Both the position numbers and the translations under genes were made by a program. 64,000 nucleotides of DNA from Bombella favorum (GTDB lineage: Bacteria > Pseudomonadota > Alphaproteobacteria > Acetobacterales > Acetobacteraceae): NCBI RefSeq assembly GCF_014048475.1, contig NZ_NWUS01000001.1, forward strand, positions 620,001 to 684,000, given 5' to 3'. Position 1 is the first letter of the stretch. Each line of letters opens with the position of its first letter. Of the stretch, positions 1 to 9,133 are shown one piece after another. A model generated the notes under the pieces. That model searched no databases. It saw only the letters and a program-made list of their open reading frames with translations, and was not told where the DNA came from.

Positions 1-651
1 GGAAGCGGAATCAATCGTGATCTTGGCCCCCATGGACCACGTAGGATGCTTCAGAGCCTGCTCAGGGGTCGCCTTGGCCATTTCCTCCTTAGTGGAGCAA
101 CGGAACGGACCACCGGACGCTGTCAGAACAATCTTCTCGACAAGGGACATATCCGCCCCGCCAAGTGACTGCACAATAGCATTATGCTCGGAATCCACAG
201 GCAACAGCTCGGCACCGGCATGGCGCACAGCCTCCAGCATGACATTACCAGCGCAGACGAGGGCTTCCTTGTTAGCCAAGGCCACCTGATGCCCGTTGCG
301 CACGGCCTCCAGAGTCGGTGCTAAGCCGGCCGCCCCGGTAATGGCTGCCATCGTCCAGTCAGCTTCCAACGCACCAGCCTCAATAACGGCCTGCCGACCG
401 GCTGCAACCTTCACATTGGTGCCAGCAAGACGCTCTTTCAGCTCGTCGTAATGTTGTTCGTCATTCAGAACTGCCAGTTCGGCATTCAACGCCTTGGCCT
501 GCTCGGCCAGAAGGGCGGCATTCTTCCCGCCCACAAGGGCACGCACCTGGATGGAGTCTGCCTGCTGCTTCAGAAGATCGACTGTTGAAACCCCGATACT
601 ACCCGTGCTGCCGAGTACACTGATGCGCCGACGCCCAGAACCTCCCCCCAT
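1..651 (-). CDS. dxr: 1-deoxy-D-xylulose 5-phosphate reductoisomerase, 3' end outside window
   Basis: Second step of the MEP pathway of isoprenoid synthesis: NADPH-dependent conversion of DXP to MEP in the cytoplasm. The reading frame starts at 651 (ATG, preceded by GGGAGAGG) and stays open to base 1, giving 217 codons of a family usually near 390-400 residues. The Rossmann motif GSTGSIG is at residues 14-20, and a metal-binding DSE motif is at about 153-155, matching Asp150/Glu152 of the E. coli enzyme. The C-terminal part with the third acidic ligand lies outside the window. It is the last visible gene of the run frr-uppS-cdsA-dxr, 95 bases after cdsA, in the order common in Proteobacteria. 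Identification is secure; the far end cannot be judged. Confidence 0.95.
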   Translation of the reverse strand, partial: MGGGSGRRRISVLGSTGSIGVSTVDLLKQQADSIQVRALVGGKNAALLAEQAKALNAELAVLNDEQHYDELKERLAGTNVKVAAGRQAVIEAGALEADWTMAAITGAAGLAPTLEAVRNGHQVALANKEALVCAGNVMLEAVRHAGAELLPVDSEHNAIVQSLGGADMSLVEKIVLTASGGPFRCSTKEEMAKATPEQALKHPTWSMGAKITIDSAS

Positions 652-746
652 GGAATACCTCTCCCTTGATGATTTCAACATAATACGTAATGGCAGACCT
701 GCCGTATGACAGACCTATAGCAGAGACTGCTGCTCCAGAATAACAC

Positions 747-1517
747 TTAGCGGAAGAGCAGCCAGAACGGCCCTTCTCCAACCAGCAGGGCCAGAATAGC
801 AGCGACAGGCGCAGCCAGCAGAAGGGCGTCCAGCCTATCTAGCAGCCCTCCATGACCGGGAATAAGCCGCCCGGAATCCTTAACGCCCAGCCACCGCTTA
901 AAGGCACTTTCCAGCAAATCACCCGCCTGCGCTGCCACGGCAATGATCCCGCCCGTTAAACACGCAGACACTGACCAGCCCTGCCCAGACCAATACCCGA
1001 CTAGCCCGCCAAGAATGACCGCCCCTACGATACCCCCCAGAGAGCCGGAAATAGTCTTACCCGGGGAAATAGCCGGGGCCAATTTAGGCCCCCCGATAAG
1101 ACGCCCTGTCGCATAAGCACAGCTATCACTGGCGATGACAGCGAAAATGACAAAGAAGGTCTCATAAAGTCCTTCTGGCCGTCCCCGTAGCCAAAGCAGG
1201 GCAAAACCGCCCAACATAGCCACAAGAATGGGACCACAAGCCCGCCTACCGAACAGGACACTAGACACTAAAAGATACAAAGCAGCGAACCATTGCCCTT
1301 TGATGGCAATCAGCCCTCCACAGAAAGGCCAGAGCAGAAGGAGAACCCCCCGGAGGCTCTTCATCGGCTGGCCTAGCAGAGTCTCCCCTTCCCAGACGAT
1401 TCCGACCATGACAAGCAGAACAAGTGCCCGGTAGGCCCAACCGCCGCACCACAGGCACAGCACAACCACCGGAATAATGACCAGGCTAGAAAGGATACGT
1501 TTCTGCAACTCTGTCAT
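747..1517 (-). CDS. cdsA: Phosphatidate cytidylyltransferase
   Basis: Makes CDP-diacylglycerol from phosphatidate and CTP at the inner membrane, feeding phospholipid synthesis. The 256-residue protein is almost wholly hydrophobic, with several membrane segments. It carries the family signature at residues 204-230: SAFKRWLGVKD, then a G-H-G-G-L-L-D-R-L-D block whose acidic residues bind Mg2+ and CTP. An SPGKT-type loop sits near 151-155. The start codon overlaps the uppS stop as ATGA, so the two are probably translationally coupled. The length is a little below that of E. coli CdsA (about 285). No anomaly seen. Confidence 0.95.
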   Translation of the reverse strand: MTELQKRILSSLVIIPVVVLCLWCGGWAYRALVLLVMVGIVWEGETLLGQPMKSLRGVLLLLWPFCGGLIAIKGQWFAALYLLVSSVLFGRRACGPILVAMLGGFALLWLRGRPEGLYETFFVIFAVIASDSCAYATGRLIGGPKLAPAISPGKTISGSLGGIVGAVILGGLVGYWSGQGWSVSACLTGGIIAVAAQAGDLLESAFKRWLGVKDSGRLIPGHGGLLDRLDALLLAAPVAAILALLVGEGPFWLLFR

Positions 1518-2251
1518 TCTGGCCGTCCACCAAAACGCCGCTGACGGCGCATGTAACGCTTCATGGCCTCGGCAAAATCTTTTTCACCAAAATCCGGCCA
1601 CAACACATCAAGAAACAGAAGCTCGGCATAGGCAGACTGCCAGAGCAAAAAATTGGAAAGACGGCTCTCCCCGCTTGTCCGCATCACGAGATCGGGGTCA
1701 GGCACATCATAGGTCTGAAGGGCACCAGCAAACAGGGTTTCATCAATAGCCCCCGGGTCTAGCGTCCCCGCCCGAACCTGTTCGGCCAAATGACGAGCCG
1801 CACCGGCAATCTCGGCACGGCTACCATAAGAAAGGGCTAAGGAGAGGGTCAGACGAGTGTTATGGCGTGTCTTCTCCTCCGCCCGGCGTAACTCTTGGTA
1901 AAAATTTCCCCCAAAACGTTGAGGATCACCAATAATGCGCAGCTGAACACCCTGCTCATCCAGCTCCCTGAAACGGTGCCGCAGATAGAACCGCATCAAC
2001 CCCTTCAGTTCACTAATTTCCTCACCGGACCGACGCCAGTTCTCCGATGAAAAAGCATAGAGCGTCAAATAAGGCACCCCATGCTCCATCGCTGCACGGA
2101 CACAACGCTGCACGGCTTCGCCACCTTCACGGTGGCCATGGGCAACTGGCACACCACGAGCTCTAGCCCAGCGCCCATTACCATCCATGATGACGGCAAC
2201 ATGGCGTGGAAGGGCGCCAGCCGGATAAGAGGAGGGATGAGTGTCCGACAA
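1514..2251 (-). CDS. uppS: Isoprenyl (undecaprenyl) diphosphate synthase
   Basis: Cis-prenyltransferase that elongates farnesyl diphosphate with isopentenyl diphosphate to make the C55 carrier lipid for peptidoglycan and polysaccharide synthesis. The 245-residue protein has the MDGNGRWA motif at 22-29 (catalytic Asp23), a FSSENW motif near 67-72 and the RTSGESRLSNFLLWQ block at 191-205. No ATG lies between the frr stop and Met22, which is already inside the catalytic motif, so translation must begin at a non-ATG codon. TTG at 2251 is the best candidate, but it lacks a clear Shine-Dalgarno sequence. The gene lies 11 bases after frr and overlaps cdsA by four. Confidence 0.95.
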   Translation of the reverse strand: MSDTHPSSYPAGALPRHVAVIMDGNGRWARARGVPVAHGHREGGEAVQRCVRAAMEHGVPYLTLYAFSSENWRRSGEEISELKGLMRFYLRHRFRELDEQGVQLRIIGDPQRFGGNFYQELRRAEEKTRHNTRLTLSLALSYGSRAEIAGAARHLAEQVRAGTLDPGAIDETLFAGALQTYDVPDPDLVMRTSGESRLSNFLLWQSAYAELLFLDVLWPDFGEKDFAEAMKRYMRRQRRFGGRPE

Positions 2252-2262
2252 TGTTCTGACGA

Positions 2263-2829
2263 TCAGACCTGTTTGATATCCCGCTCTTTATCAGCCAGCA
2301 GACCATCCACACGGGCGATATAATCATCCGTCAGCTTCTGGATAGCGGCTGTCCAGACTTTCATGTCATCCTGGCTAATGTCCCCGCTCTTTTCCAGAGC
2401 CTTGGTCTTATCCATACCATCCCGGCGGACGCCACGCACAGCCACACGGCCACCCTCAGCATAACGAGCTGCGGCCTTGGCCATTTCGTTGCGGCGTTCT
2501 TCTGTCAGCTGCGGAATAGGCACACGGATGGTCTGCCCCTCGGCTGCCGGGTTAAGGCCCAGCCCACTATCACGAATAGCCTTCTCCACGGAGGAAACAA
2601 CGCTGGCATCCCAGACGGACACTGTCAGCATGCGCGCTTCCGGCACAGCAACAGACCCAACCTGAGACAGCGGCACTACGGAGCCATAAGCCTCCACACG
2701 CACCGGCTCCAGCAGGTTCGGGCTAGCACGACCAGAGCGCAGGCCGGACAGGTCACGGCGCAGGCTCTCCAGTGCACCCTCCATACGGCGTTTGAGGTCA
2801 TCAAGCAGGTCGTTCAGTTCTGTGCTCAT
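2263..2829 (-). CDS. frr: Ribosome recycling factor
   Basis: Splits post-termination ribosomes together with EF-G. The 188-residue product matches the family length (about 185) and shows the typical N-terminal helix ([19 protein letters not shown]), the [11 protein letters not shown] segment and the conserved [11 protein letters not shown] stretch. The ATG at 2829 is preceded by GAGGAAG at suitable spacing. It sits between pyrH and uppS, the usual order in Alphaproteobacteria. The 71-base gap to pyrH contains no convincing terminator, so co-transcription is likely. Confidence 0.97.
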   Translation of the reverse strand: MSTELNDLLDDLKRRMEGALESLRRDLSGLRSGRASPNLLEPVRVEAYGSVVPLSQVGSVAVPEARMLTVSVWDASVVSSVEKAIRDSGLGLNPAAEGQTIRVPIPQLTEERRNEMAKAAARYAEGGRVAVRGVRRDGMDKTKALEKSGDISQDDMKVWTAAIQKLTDDYIARVDGLLADKERDIKQV

Positions 2830-2900
2830 GGCAAATCACTTCCTCAATAATCGGTTCCGCTCATCAGCCTGAGCAGGCTGACATGATAATCTGGTGCCCC

Positions 2901-3638
2901 TCAGTCCTCAATGATCCGGGTGAAACGTCCCTCACCCTTCATCGCCGCCGCAAATGCACCCGGTGCATGCATGTTGAACACGATGATCGGCAGGGCATTT
3001 TCCCGGGCGAGACTGATGGCGGCTGCGTCCATGACCTTCAGGTTACGGGCCAAGGCATCCATGTAGGTCAGCTGCTCGTACCGCTCGGCATTGGGGTTCA
3101 CACGGGGGTCTTCAGAATAGACACCATCAACCTGCGTCCCCTTGAAGAGCGCATCGCACTCCATCTCGTTCGCACGCAGGGCAGCAGCTGTATCGGTGGT
3201 GAAGAAAGGGTTGCCCGTACCTGCGGCAAAGATGACCACACGGCCTTTCTCCATATGCCGGACGGCACGGCGGCGGATATATGGCTCGGCGATGGAAGCC
3301 ATATGGATGGCCGTCATCACACGGGTCTCGACATTGCGCTTCTCCAATGCGTTCTGAAGCATCAACGCATTGATGACCGTTGCCAGCATCCCGGCATAAT
3401 CACCCTGCACCCGGTCCATCCCCTTGGCAGCGGCGGCCAAACCACGGAAGATATTCCCTCCGCCCACGACAAGGCAGACTTGCCCACCCATAGCGGCGAC
3501 GTCTGCGATGTCAGCGGCCACCATATCCACCATTTCCGGGTCCACACCGGCGGCTCCTTTGCCCATCAGTGCTTCACCAGACACTTTGAGAAGGACCCGT
3601 TTATAAGGGAAATTCGGCGCTTGTGGGGCGGTGCTCAT
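2901..3638 (-). CDS. pyrH: UMP kinase
   Basis: Phosphorylates UMP to UDP in pyrimidine nucleotide synthesis; in bacteria a hexameric amino acid kinase-fold enzyme, usually activated by GTP and inhibited by UTP. The sequence contains [15 protein letters not shown] at the N-terminus, [10 protein letters not shown] and the C-terminal substrate region with [11 protein letters not shown] chose the ATG at 3638 (245 residues) because it matches family length. An upstream ATG at 3701 would add 21 residues of unconserved sequence and has no better ribosome binding site. Era ends 93 bases upstream. In most Alphaproteobacteria tsf precedes pyrH, but here era does. Confidence 0.95.
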   Translation of the reverse strand: MSTAPQAPNFPYKRVLLKVSGEALMGKGAAGVDPEMVDMVAADIADVAAMGGQVCLVVGGGNIFRGLAAAAKGMDRVQGDYAGMLATVINALMLQNALEKRNVETRVMTAIHMASIAEPYIRRRAVRHMEKGRVVIFAAGTGNPFFTTDTAAALRANEMECDALFKGTQVDGVYSEDPRVNPNAERYEQLTYMDALARNLKVMDAAAISLARENALPIIVFNMHAPGAFAAAMKGEGRFTRIIED

Positions 3639-3731
3639 GGTCGTACCGGCTCTCTGGTTGATAATGTCCTGAAATCTGTCTGCTCCCTCATACAGAGCCA
3701 TCCCCGCATGAACAAGCGAAACTCGTGCGGC

Positions 3732-4667
3732 TTAGCCATAATCTGCAAGGCCAAGAGCCCGCAGACGGGCAGTCTCCTTATCCCACGCAGCCCTCTCCTT
3801 CACATTGATGAAGAGGTGGCAGGGGGCATCCAGAAGCCCTTCAAGCTGCTTACGGGCTCTCATTCCAATCTCCCGGATGCGCTGCCCACGCTCCCCGATG
3901 AGAATAGCCTTATGCCCCGCCCGTGAGACATAAATCGTCACATCAATGCGAATGGACCCATCCTTGCGTACCTTGAAGGATTCGGTCTCTACCGTGGCGT
4001 GATAGGGAATTTCCTCATGCGTCTGGAGGAAAACCTGTTCCCGTACAATTTCCGCAGCAAGAAGACGGTCTGGCAGGTCTGTCAGGTCATCTTCTGGGTA
4101 ATGATAGGGCCCAGCAGGCACGGCCTTAGCCAGCCCTTCCAGCAGACCATCCACACCTTCACCAGACCGAGCGCTCACCATATAGACCTCTTCTACAGGC
4201 AGAAGATCGGTGATGGCTTTCGTCAGAGGTAGGAGTTGATCACGCTGGATGAGGTCTGTCTTGTTCAACACAAGCCAAACAGGACGCTTGCTGCCCTTCA
4301 ACTTTGCGATGATGTCTTTGATCTCATCTGTCAGACCAATGCGACTATCGATCAGCAGGAGTGTCAAATCAGCATCCTGCGAGCCGCTCCAGGCAGCATT
4401 GACCATCGCCTGATCCAGCCTCCGGCGAGGCTTAAAAATACCCGGCAGGTCCACGAAGATGAGCTGCGCTGCGCCCTGCATGACAATGCCAAGCGTGCGG
4501 AACCGTGTTGTCTGCGCCTTAGGGCTAACAATGGAAAGTTTGGCTCCGGCCATGCGGTTCAGCAAGGTAGATTTACCCGCATTAGGAGCCCCAACAAGAG
4601 CGACAAAGCCGCAACGTGTCTGGTCCACTGCCATGCTCTCCATTGGAGAGGTGATCTCTTCAGGCAC
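3732..4667 (-). CDS. era: GTPase Era
   Basis: Small GTPase that binds the 3' end of 16S rRNA and helps 30S maturation. The 311-residue protein has G1 GAPNAGKS at 26-33, DLPG at 73-76 and NKTD at 135-138, followed by a KH domain with ILIGERGQRIREIG. Translation starts at GTG 4667, which has a perfect AGGAGG six bases upstream. This start lies inside the end of rnc (8-base overlap), so Era synthesis is probably coupled to that of RNase III. The rnc-era pair is a classic arrangement, but the usual next gene recO is replaced by pyrH. Confidence 0.97.
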   Translation of the reverse strand: MPEEITSPMESMAVDQTRCGFVALVGAPNAGKSTLLNRMAGAKLSIVSPKAQTTRFRTLGIVMQGAAQLIFVDLPGIFKPRRRLDQAMVNAAWSGSQDADLTLLLIDSRIGLTDEIKDIIAKLKGSKRPVWLVLNKTDLIQRDQLLPLTKAITDLLPVEEVYMVSARSGEGVDGLLEGLAKAVPAGPYHYPEDDLTDLPDRLLAAEIVREQVFLQTHEEIPYHATVETESFKVRKDGSIRIDVTIYVSRAGHKAILIGERGQRIREIGMRARKQLEGLLDAPCHLFINVKERAAWDKETARLRALGLADYG

Positions 4668-5412
4668 GTTCTGCCTCCTGCCCTATCTTCTTTAATAAAT
4701 CCGTTGCGGCTGCACTTTCCGCCAGCCTCTTACTGCCAGCACGCCCAAGCCCCGTCTGCCCCAGAGCCCGCACCTCCACACAGAAGACCGGCGCATGGGA
4801 AGGCCCTTCAGCAGAGGTCAGCTCATAATGAGGCAACGCCTCACCCCGCCCCAAAAGGAACTCCTGAAGCAATGTCTTCGGTTCCTTATGGGGCTGGCCA
4901 CTTCTTTCGATGTCACGGTCCCAGAAACGGCGCACCACATGGCGGGCCGGGTCCAACCCTGCATCTAGGTAGAGTGCTCCCAGCAGGGCCTCCATCGCAT
5001 CCGCCATGACGCTCGCCAGAACACGTATGCCTGCACTTTCCTCATGCTGGGCAATCTGTATCGCCCCGGATAGCCCGATCCCTTCTGCAATGCGGGCCAG
5101 AACTGGGCGAGATACTAGATGAGCATGACGTGCCCCCAAAGCACCCTCTTGCTCCTCCGGGTAACGCTCAAAGAGCCATTCGGCCATCAGCAAGCCGAGC
5201 ACCCGGTCCCCCACGAACTCCAAACGTTCATTTGAGCCCTGCCCCCGTGGGGTTTTTGCCCCCTGACGCCCCCTCTGGCTTCCTCGACTGCGCCCCTGCC
5301 GCCTAGGTACTGCAGAGCGATGGGTCAGGGCTTCGTGCAAAAGGGCTGGGTCGGAAAAATGGTGCTCCAGCTTCGCCTCAACATGGCGAACAGCTTCATC
5401 ACGTGTCATCAT
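4660..5412 (-). CDS. rnc: Ribonuclease III with a basic insertion
   Basis: Double-strand-specific endoribonuclease for rRNA and mRNA processing. The signature NERLEFVGDRVLG is at residues 61-73, the second metal-binding segment (Asp138, Glu141) follows, and a double-stranded RNA-binding domain fills the last 75 residues. The protein has 250 residues against about 225 in typical members. The excess is an Arg/Gly/Gln-rich segment at about residues 35-60, between the first helices and the catalytic signature. The start ATG overlaps the lepB stop as TGATG; a second in-frame ATG follows directly. Catalytic residues look intact. Confidence 0.95.
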   Translation of the reverse strand: MMTRDEAVRHVEAKLEHHFSDPALLHEALTHRSAVPRRQGRSRGSQRGRQGAKTPRGQGSNERLEFVGDRVLGLLMAEWLFERYPEEQEGALGARHAHLVSRPVLARIAEGIGLSGAIQIAQHEESAGIRVLASVMADAMEALLGALYLDAGLDPARHVVRRFWDRDIERSGQPHKEPKTLLQEFLLGRGEALPHYELTSAEGPSHAPVFCVEVRALGQTGLGRAGSKRLAESAAATDLLKKIGQEAERA

Positions 5413-6251
5413 CAGTCAACACCATGCAGAAAACGGCCCCAGCGTATTTCCGTTGGCCAGTACCAGAACTGCCAAGCTGGATGGCGCATATCAACAGAAA
5501 ACAGGATGATCTTAGCCCGCCCTACTAGATTAGTCACAGGGACAAACCCCAGATCATGCCCTCCGCTATCCGTCAGATAATCATTCCCTGCTGGAACGGC
5601 GCAGGTTCCGCTCTCATGCCCCCCTTGGAAGCGACTGTCTGAACTATCGTCCCGGTCATCCCCCATGGCGAACAGACAACCCTCTGGCACGGTATATTCA
5701 GGCGTGTTGTTGGCTAGATCATCATCCCGCATTTTCAAAATGTCATGAGCTACGGTCTTTCCATCCTCCCGAGGCAGCATCTCCCGGTAACGGGTGCCAG
5801 ACAGCACATACCCACGCTCATCAACCACGCTGTAGGGCCCCTGGTCATTTCGTGGCACTTCCCGGCCATTAATGAAGAGACGCCCCTGCTCCATACGAAT
5901 GTGATCACCCGGCAAACCAACAATCCGCTTAATGTAATCGACCGACGTATCCTTAGTGAAACGGAAGACAGCCACATCCCCACGATGCGGCATAGCAGCG
6001 AAAAAACGCCCCGGAATAAATGACGGCGAGAACGGAAATGAATAACGGGAATAGCCGTAACTCATTTTGGAAACCGCTACAAAATCCCCAACCTGAAGGG
6101 TAGGAATCATAGAGGCAGACGGAATATTGAAAGGCTCCACCAGCAATGAGCGCACGGCAACAACCAGAATAACCCACAAAAGGATCTGCCTTGCGGAGGC
6201 CCAGAGGCTTTCCGGCTGCTCTGTCTGTTCCGCCTGTCTGTCTTCGCTCAT
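5412..6251 (-). CDS. lepB: Signal peptidase I
   Basis: Membrane-anchored serine protease that removes signal peptides from secreted proteins. One membrane segment at about 22-39 is followed by PSASMIPTL (catalytic Ser47) and YIKRIVGLPGD (catalytic Lys108), matching Ser90/Lys145 of the E. coli enzyme. A GDDRDDSSDSR block follows, as in the family. I chose ATG 6251 (279 residues). The frame extends to a GTG at 6350, but that start has no ribosome binding site and would add 33 residues of unconserved N-terminus. The stop overlaps the rnc start by one base. About 120 bases separate it from acpS. Confidence 0.92.
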   Translation of the reverse strand: MSEDRQAEQTEQPESLWASARQILLWVILVVAVRSLLVEPFNIPSASMIPTLQVGDFVAVSKMSYGYSRYSFPFSPSFIPGRFFAAMPHRGDVAVFRFTKDTSVDYIKRIVGLPGDHIRMEQGRLFINGREVPRNDQGPYSVVDERGYVLSGTRYREMLPREDGKTVAHDILKMRDDDLANNTPEYTVPEGCLFAMGDDRDDSSDSRFQGGHESGTCAVPAGNDYLTDSGGHDLGFVPVTNLVGRAKIILFSVDMRHPAWQFWYWPTEIRWGRFLHGVD

Positions 6252-6372
6252 GGTCCCTGTCATCCTATTATGGCGCCTTTTGGCAGGCATGCCCCGCCTC
6301 CAGCCCTTGCCATAACCCGCCTCGCCCGCCGGGTCATGCGTTAATTCCACATTCTATAGATATTTTAAGTCG

Positions 6373-6783
6373 TCACACTGATTGAGCAACAGCCTGTATC
6401 AGCACCTGCGCCATGGCCATCGGTGGTTCGTCACTCATGCTGAGCAGGAGAACCGCCTTATGCCCTACTGGCAGGCGTTTCTCCAGCAGGTCCGCTGCAA
6501 CGCCCGAAAGGCTGAGTACAGGCGCACCCAGCGCATCCCGCCCTACGGAAATATCCTGTAGCTGAACCCCTTGGGCAAAGCCTGTTCCCAAAGCCTTGGC
6601 GCAAGCCTCCTTCGCAGCCCAACGCTTGGCGCACGCCCCAGCACGGGCCACCCCTCGTAGGCTCTGCACATAAGCCCGCTCCTCCTGCGTGAACACACGC
6701 TCAAGAAACGCATCGCCATGACGGGACAAAGCCCTCTCAATCCGCTCGATGGAGCACAGATCAACCCCGATCCCCAGAATCAT
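6373..6783 (-). CDS. acpS: Holo-[acyl-carrier-protein] synthase
   Basis: Transfers 4'-phosphopantetheine from CoA to acyl carrier protein, activating it for fatty acid synthesis. The 136-residue protein starts at ATG 6783 with MILGIGVDLCSIERIE (metal ligand Asp8) and has the second signature AKRWAAKEACAKALGTG with Glu59. The ATG lies four bases after the rel stop, and its Shine-Dalgarno AAGGGA overlaps that stop, implying coupling. The longer open frame up to 6879 lies inside rel and is not used. The order acpS-lepB-rnc-era is conserved in Alphaproteobacteria. Confidence 0.95.
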   Translation of the reverse strand: MILGIGVDLCSIERIERALSRHGDAFLERVFTQEERAYVQSLRGVARAGACAKRWAAKEACAKALGTGFAQGVQLQDISVGRDALGAPVLSLSGVAADLLEKRLPVGHKAVLLLSMSDEPPMAMAQVLIQAVAQSV

Positions 6784-6787
6784 GAGG

Positions 6788-9109
6788 TCATCCCTTCGTC
6801 CGCTCGGCCTGCAACACACCCTTCTCGGCACGGAACCCCGCCAGAACAGTCGCCAGATGCCCCTTGCTACGAACCTCAAGGTCCACCAGAATCTCCATGA
6901 AGTCCAACTGCCGGTTCACGATCCGTAGATTGATCACGCTGGCCTCGTGCCGTGTAGCAAGGTTGGTCAGTGCTGCCAGAACGGCTGGGTCGTTCCCCGC
7001 CACGACGGAAAGACGGGCCGTATAACGGGGCGCATCCCGTCCTGTCCGCCCCATGGCCTCCTCACTCCACGAAATTTCCAGAAAACGCTCTGGCATGTCG
7101 GAGAACATGCTGAGATTATGGCATTTACGCCGATGCACAGTCACGCCCTTGCCCTGCGCAATGATGCCGACAATCCTATCCCCCGGCAGAGGGCGACAGC
7201 AGCCTGCAAAATGCAGTTCAATACCCCGCCCCACACCATTAACCAGCGTTCCTTCATAATTTTGCACCTTCCTCGGAAGATGAGGTCGCTGGTCCAGACG
7301 CCCTTCCAGACGGGGCGAGAGCCCCGGAACGATGCGAGGGACCTGCCCCTGCCGAGACAATTCGGGATAGGCTGCCCCCACAACATCCCGAGGGTCCAAC
7401 TGCCCAGCCCCGACACTGCCATACAGCTCATCCAGACTGTTCTGCTTCAGCGCAGCCAGAATGCCTTCCAGCACCTTTTCGGAGCCATCCACACCTTTCT
7501 GGCGGAAAGCACGGGCGACAGCACCCCGCCCATTCTCCACATTATTCTGCCGCTGTTGGAGGGCTACAAAACGCCGCACACGGGCACGGGCCTTCCCGGT
7601 GACGACAAAACGCTCCCATGAGGGGGACGGCGTCCCGCCCCGTGCCGTCATGATATCGATCTGGTCGCCATTCTCCAGAACATGCTTCAGCGGAACAAGG
7701 CGGCCATTAACTTTGGCCCCTACACACCGGTCCCCGACCTGACTATGCACGGCATAGGCAAAATCCACCGGCGTAGCCCCTCGGGGCAGGGAAATGAGCT
7801 GCCCTTTGGGCGTAAAACAGAAGACCTGATCCTGATAAAGTTCCAGCTTGGTATTTTCGAGGAACTCATCAGGCCCCTGACTATCCTCCAGAATATCCAA
7901 CAGGTCCTGCACCCAACGCAACTTGCGGGTATAGGCCCCGAATGTTTCGGAAAGGACGGCTGTCTCATGCTCGCTAGGGCTGCTCCCGTCCTTATAACTC
8001 CAGTGAGAGGCAACACCGTTTTCGGCGAGGTCGTGCATTTCCGGCGTACGTATCTGCACCTCAATCTTCTGACTATGCGGGCGGTAGAGCGTTACCCCCG
8101 TATGCAGAGACTGATATCCATTAGCCTTGGGGGTGGAAATATAGTCCTTAAACCGCCCGGCAATCATGGGATAGGCACCATGCACGGCACCAAGTGCGGC
8201 ATAGCAGGCCTCTCGTGTAGGGACGAGAATACGAAAGGCCATGATGTCTGAAAGCTGCTCAAAAGCGACATTCCGCCGCTTCATCTTCTCCCAGATGGAA
8301 TAAGGCGATTTTTCCCGCCCTATGACGCTGGCCCCCTCCACCCCGGCTTCCTTGCAAAGGGTGGCGAGCTCACACCGTATCTGCTCGATCATATCTGCGC
8401 CCTGACCACGCAGATAATTCAGCCGTGCCCGGATGGTAGTATCTGCTTCTGGCTCCAGGTTGGCAAAGGCAATATCTTGCAGTTCCGTCTTTACACGATC
8501 CATACCGATACGTTCGGCCAATGGAGCGTAAATATCCAACGTCTCTTTTGCGATGCGCTGGCGGCGGTCCGTCCGCTGGACATAATGCAGCGTCCGCATG
8601 TTATGCAGCCTGTCCGCCAGTTTGACGATAAGCACACGGATATCCCGTGACATAGCCAATACCAGCTTGCGGAAATTTTCGGCCTGTTTGGTTCTATCTG
8701 ATTGAAGCTCCAGCCGTGTCAGCTTGGTAACGCCATCAACAATGGCGGCTACATCCTTACCGAAACGCTGCCCCAACATCTCCAGCGAGATGCCCGTATC
8801 TTCGACTGTATCATGCAGAAAACCCACCATGATAGAAACGGGGTCCATGCGGAACCCTGCCAGAATATTGGCAACAGCAATCGGGTGGGTAATGTAGGGG
8901 TCGCCATTGTCCCGGCACTGCCCCTCATGGGCTTTGGCTGCCAGATCATAGGCCGCTTCCATCATGGCCAGATCGGCGTGGGAGTCGTAACGTTTAACCC
9001 TCTCCAACAACCCATTGATGGAGGGATGAAAGTCCTGTGTGGGTGACCCTGCGGCACCAGCCACCTTCTCCGCTGGAAGAGCGGCGGAAAGTAGTGTTTC
9101 GTCAGCCAT
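6788..9109 (-). CDS. rsh: Bifunctional (p)ppGpp synthetase/hydrolase (Rsh)
   Basis: Makes and breaks the alarmone (p)ppGpp and so controls the stringent response. The 773 residues hold, in order, an HD hydrolase domain (HD at 99-100, then TVEDT), a synthetase domain with GREKSPYSIWEKM and the TPKANGYQSLHTGV stretch, a TGS domain starting at FTPKGQLISLP and a C-terminal ACT domain. Both the HD site and the synthetase motifs look intact, so it is probably the long bifunctional Rsh that Alphaproteobacteria have instead of separate RelA and SpoT. ATG 9109 is preceded by AGGGGCAGG. It follows rpoZ across a 104-base gap with a strong hairpin, and precedes acpS. Confidence 0.95.
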   Translation of the reverse strand: MADETLLSAALPAEKVAGAAGSPTQDFHPSINGLLERVKRYDSHADLAMMEAAYDLAAKAHEGQCRDNGDPYITHPIAVANILAGFRMDPVSIMVGFLHDTVEDTGISLEMLGQRFGKDVAAIVDGVTKLTRLELQSDRTKQAENFRKLVLAMSRDIRVLIVKLADRLHNMRTLHYVQRTDRRQRIAKETLDIYAPLAERIGMDRVKTELQDIAFANLEPEADTTIRARLNYLRGQGADMIEQIRCELATLCKEAGVEGASVIGREKSPYSIWEKMKRRNVAFEQLSDIMAFRILVPTREACYAALGAVHGAYPMIAGRFKDYISTPKANGYQSLHTGVTLYRPHSQKIEVQIRTPEMHDLAENGVASHWSYKDGSSPSEHETAVLSETFGAYTRKLRWVQDLLDILEDSQGPDEFLENTKLELYQDQVFCFTPKGQLISLPRGATPVDFAYAVHSQVGDRCVGAKVNGRLVPLKHVLENGDQIDIMTARGGTPSPSWERFVVTGKARARVRRFVALQQRQNNVENGRGAVARAFRQKGVDGSEKVLEGILAALKQNSLDELYGSVGAGQLDPRDVVGAAYPELSRQGQVPRIVPGLSPRLEGRLDQRPHLPRKVQNYEGTLVNGVGRGIELHFAGCCRPLPGDRIVGIIAQGKGVTVHRRKCHNLSMFSDMPERFLEISWSEEAMGRTGRDAPRYTARLSVVAGNDPAVLAALTNLATRHEASVINLRIVNRQLDFMEILVDLEVRSKGHLATVLAGFRAEKGVLQAERTKG

Positions 9110-9133
9110 GGACCTGCCCCTATCTCTACTGAT

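Noticed and set aside
2883-3926. 347-codon open frame on the plus strand
   Set aside because: Antisense to pyrH and the end of era. Its sequence has no domain and follows the codon periodicity of the opposite genes.
4236-5009. 257-codon plus-strand frame across era and rnc
   Set aside because: Antisense to two genes with full motif sets; Pro/His-rich composition typical for shadows.
6252-6372. Separate promoter and longer lepB start at GTG 6350
   Set aside because: A TATAGAAT-like box lies there, but the -35 is poor. The GTG has no ribosome binding site and the added residues are not conserved, so it was left as a note only.
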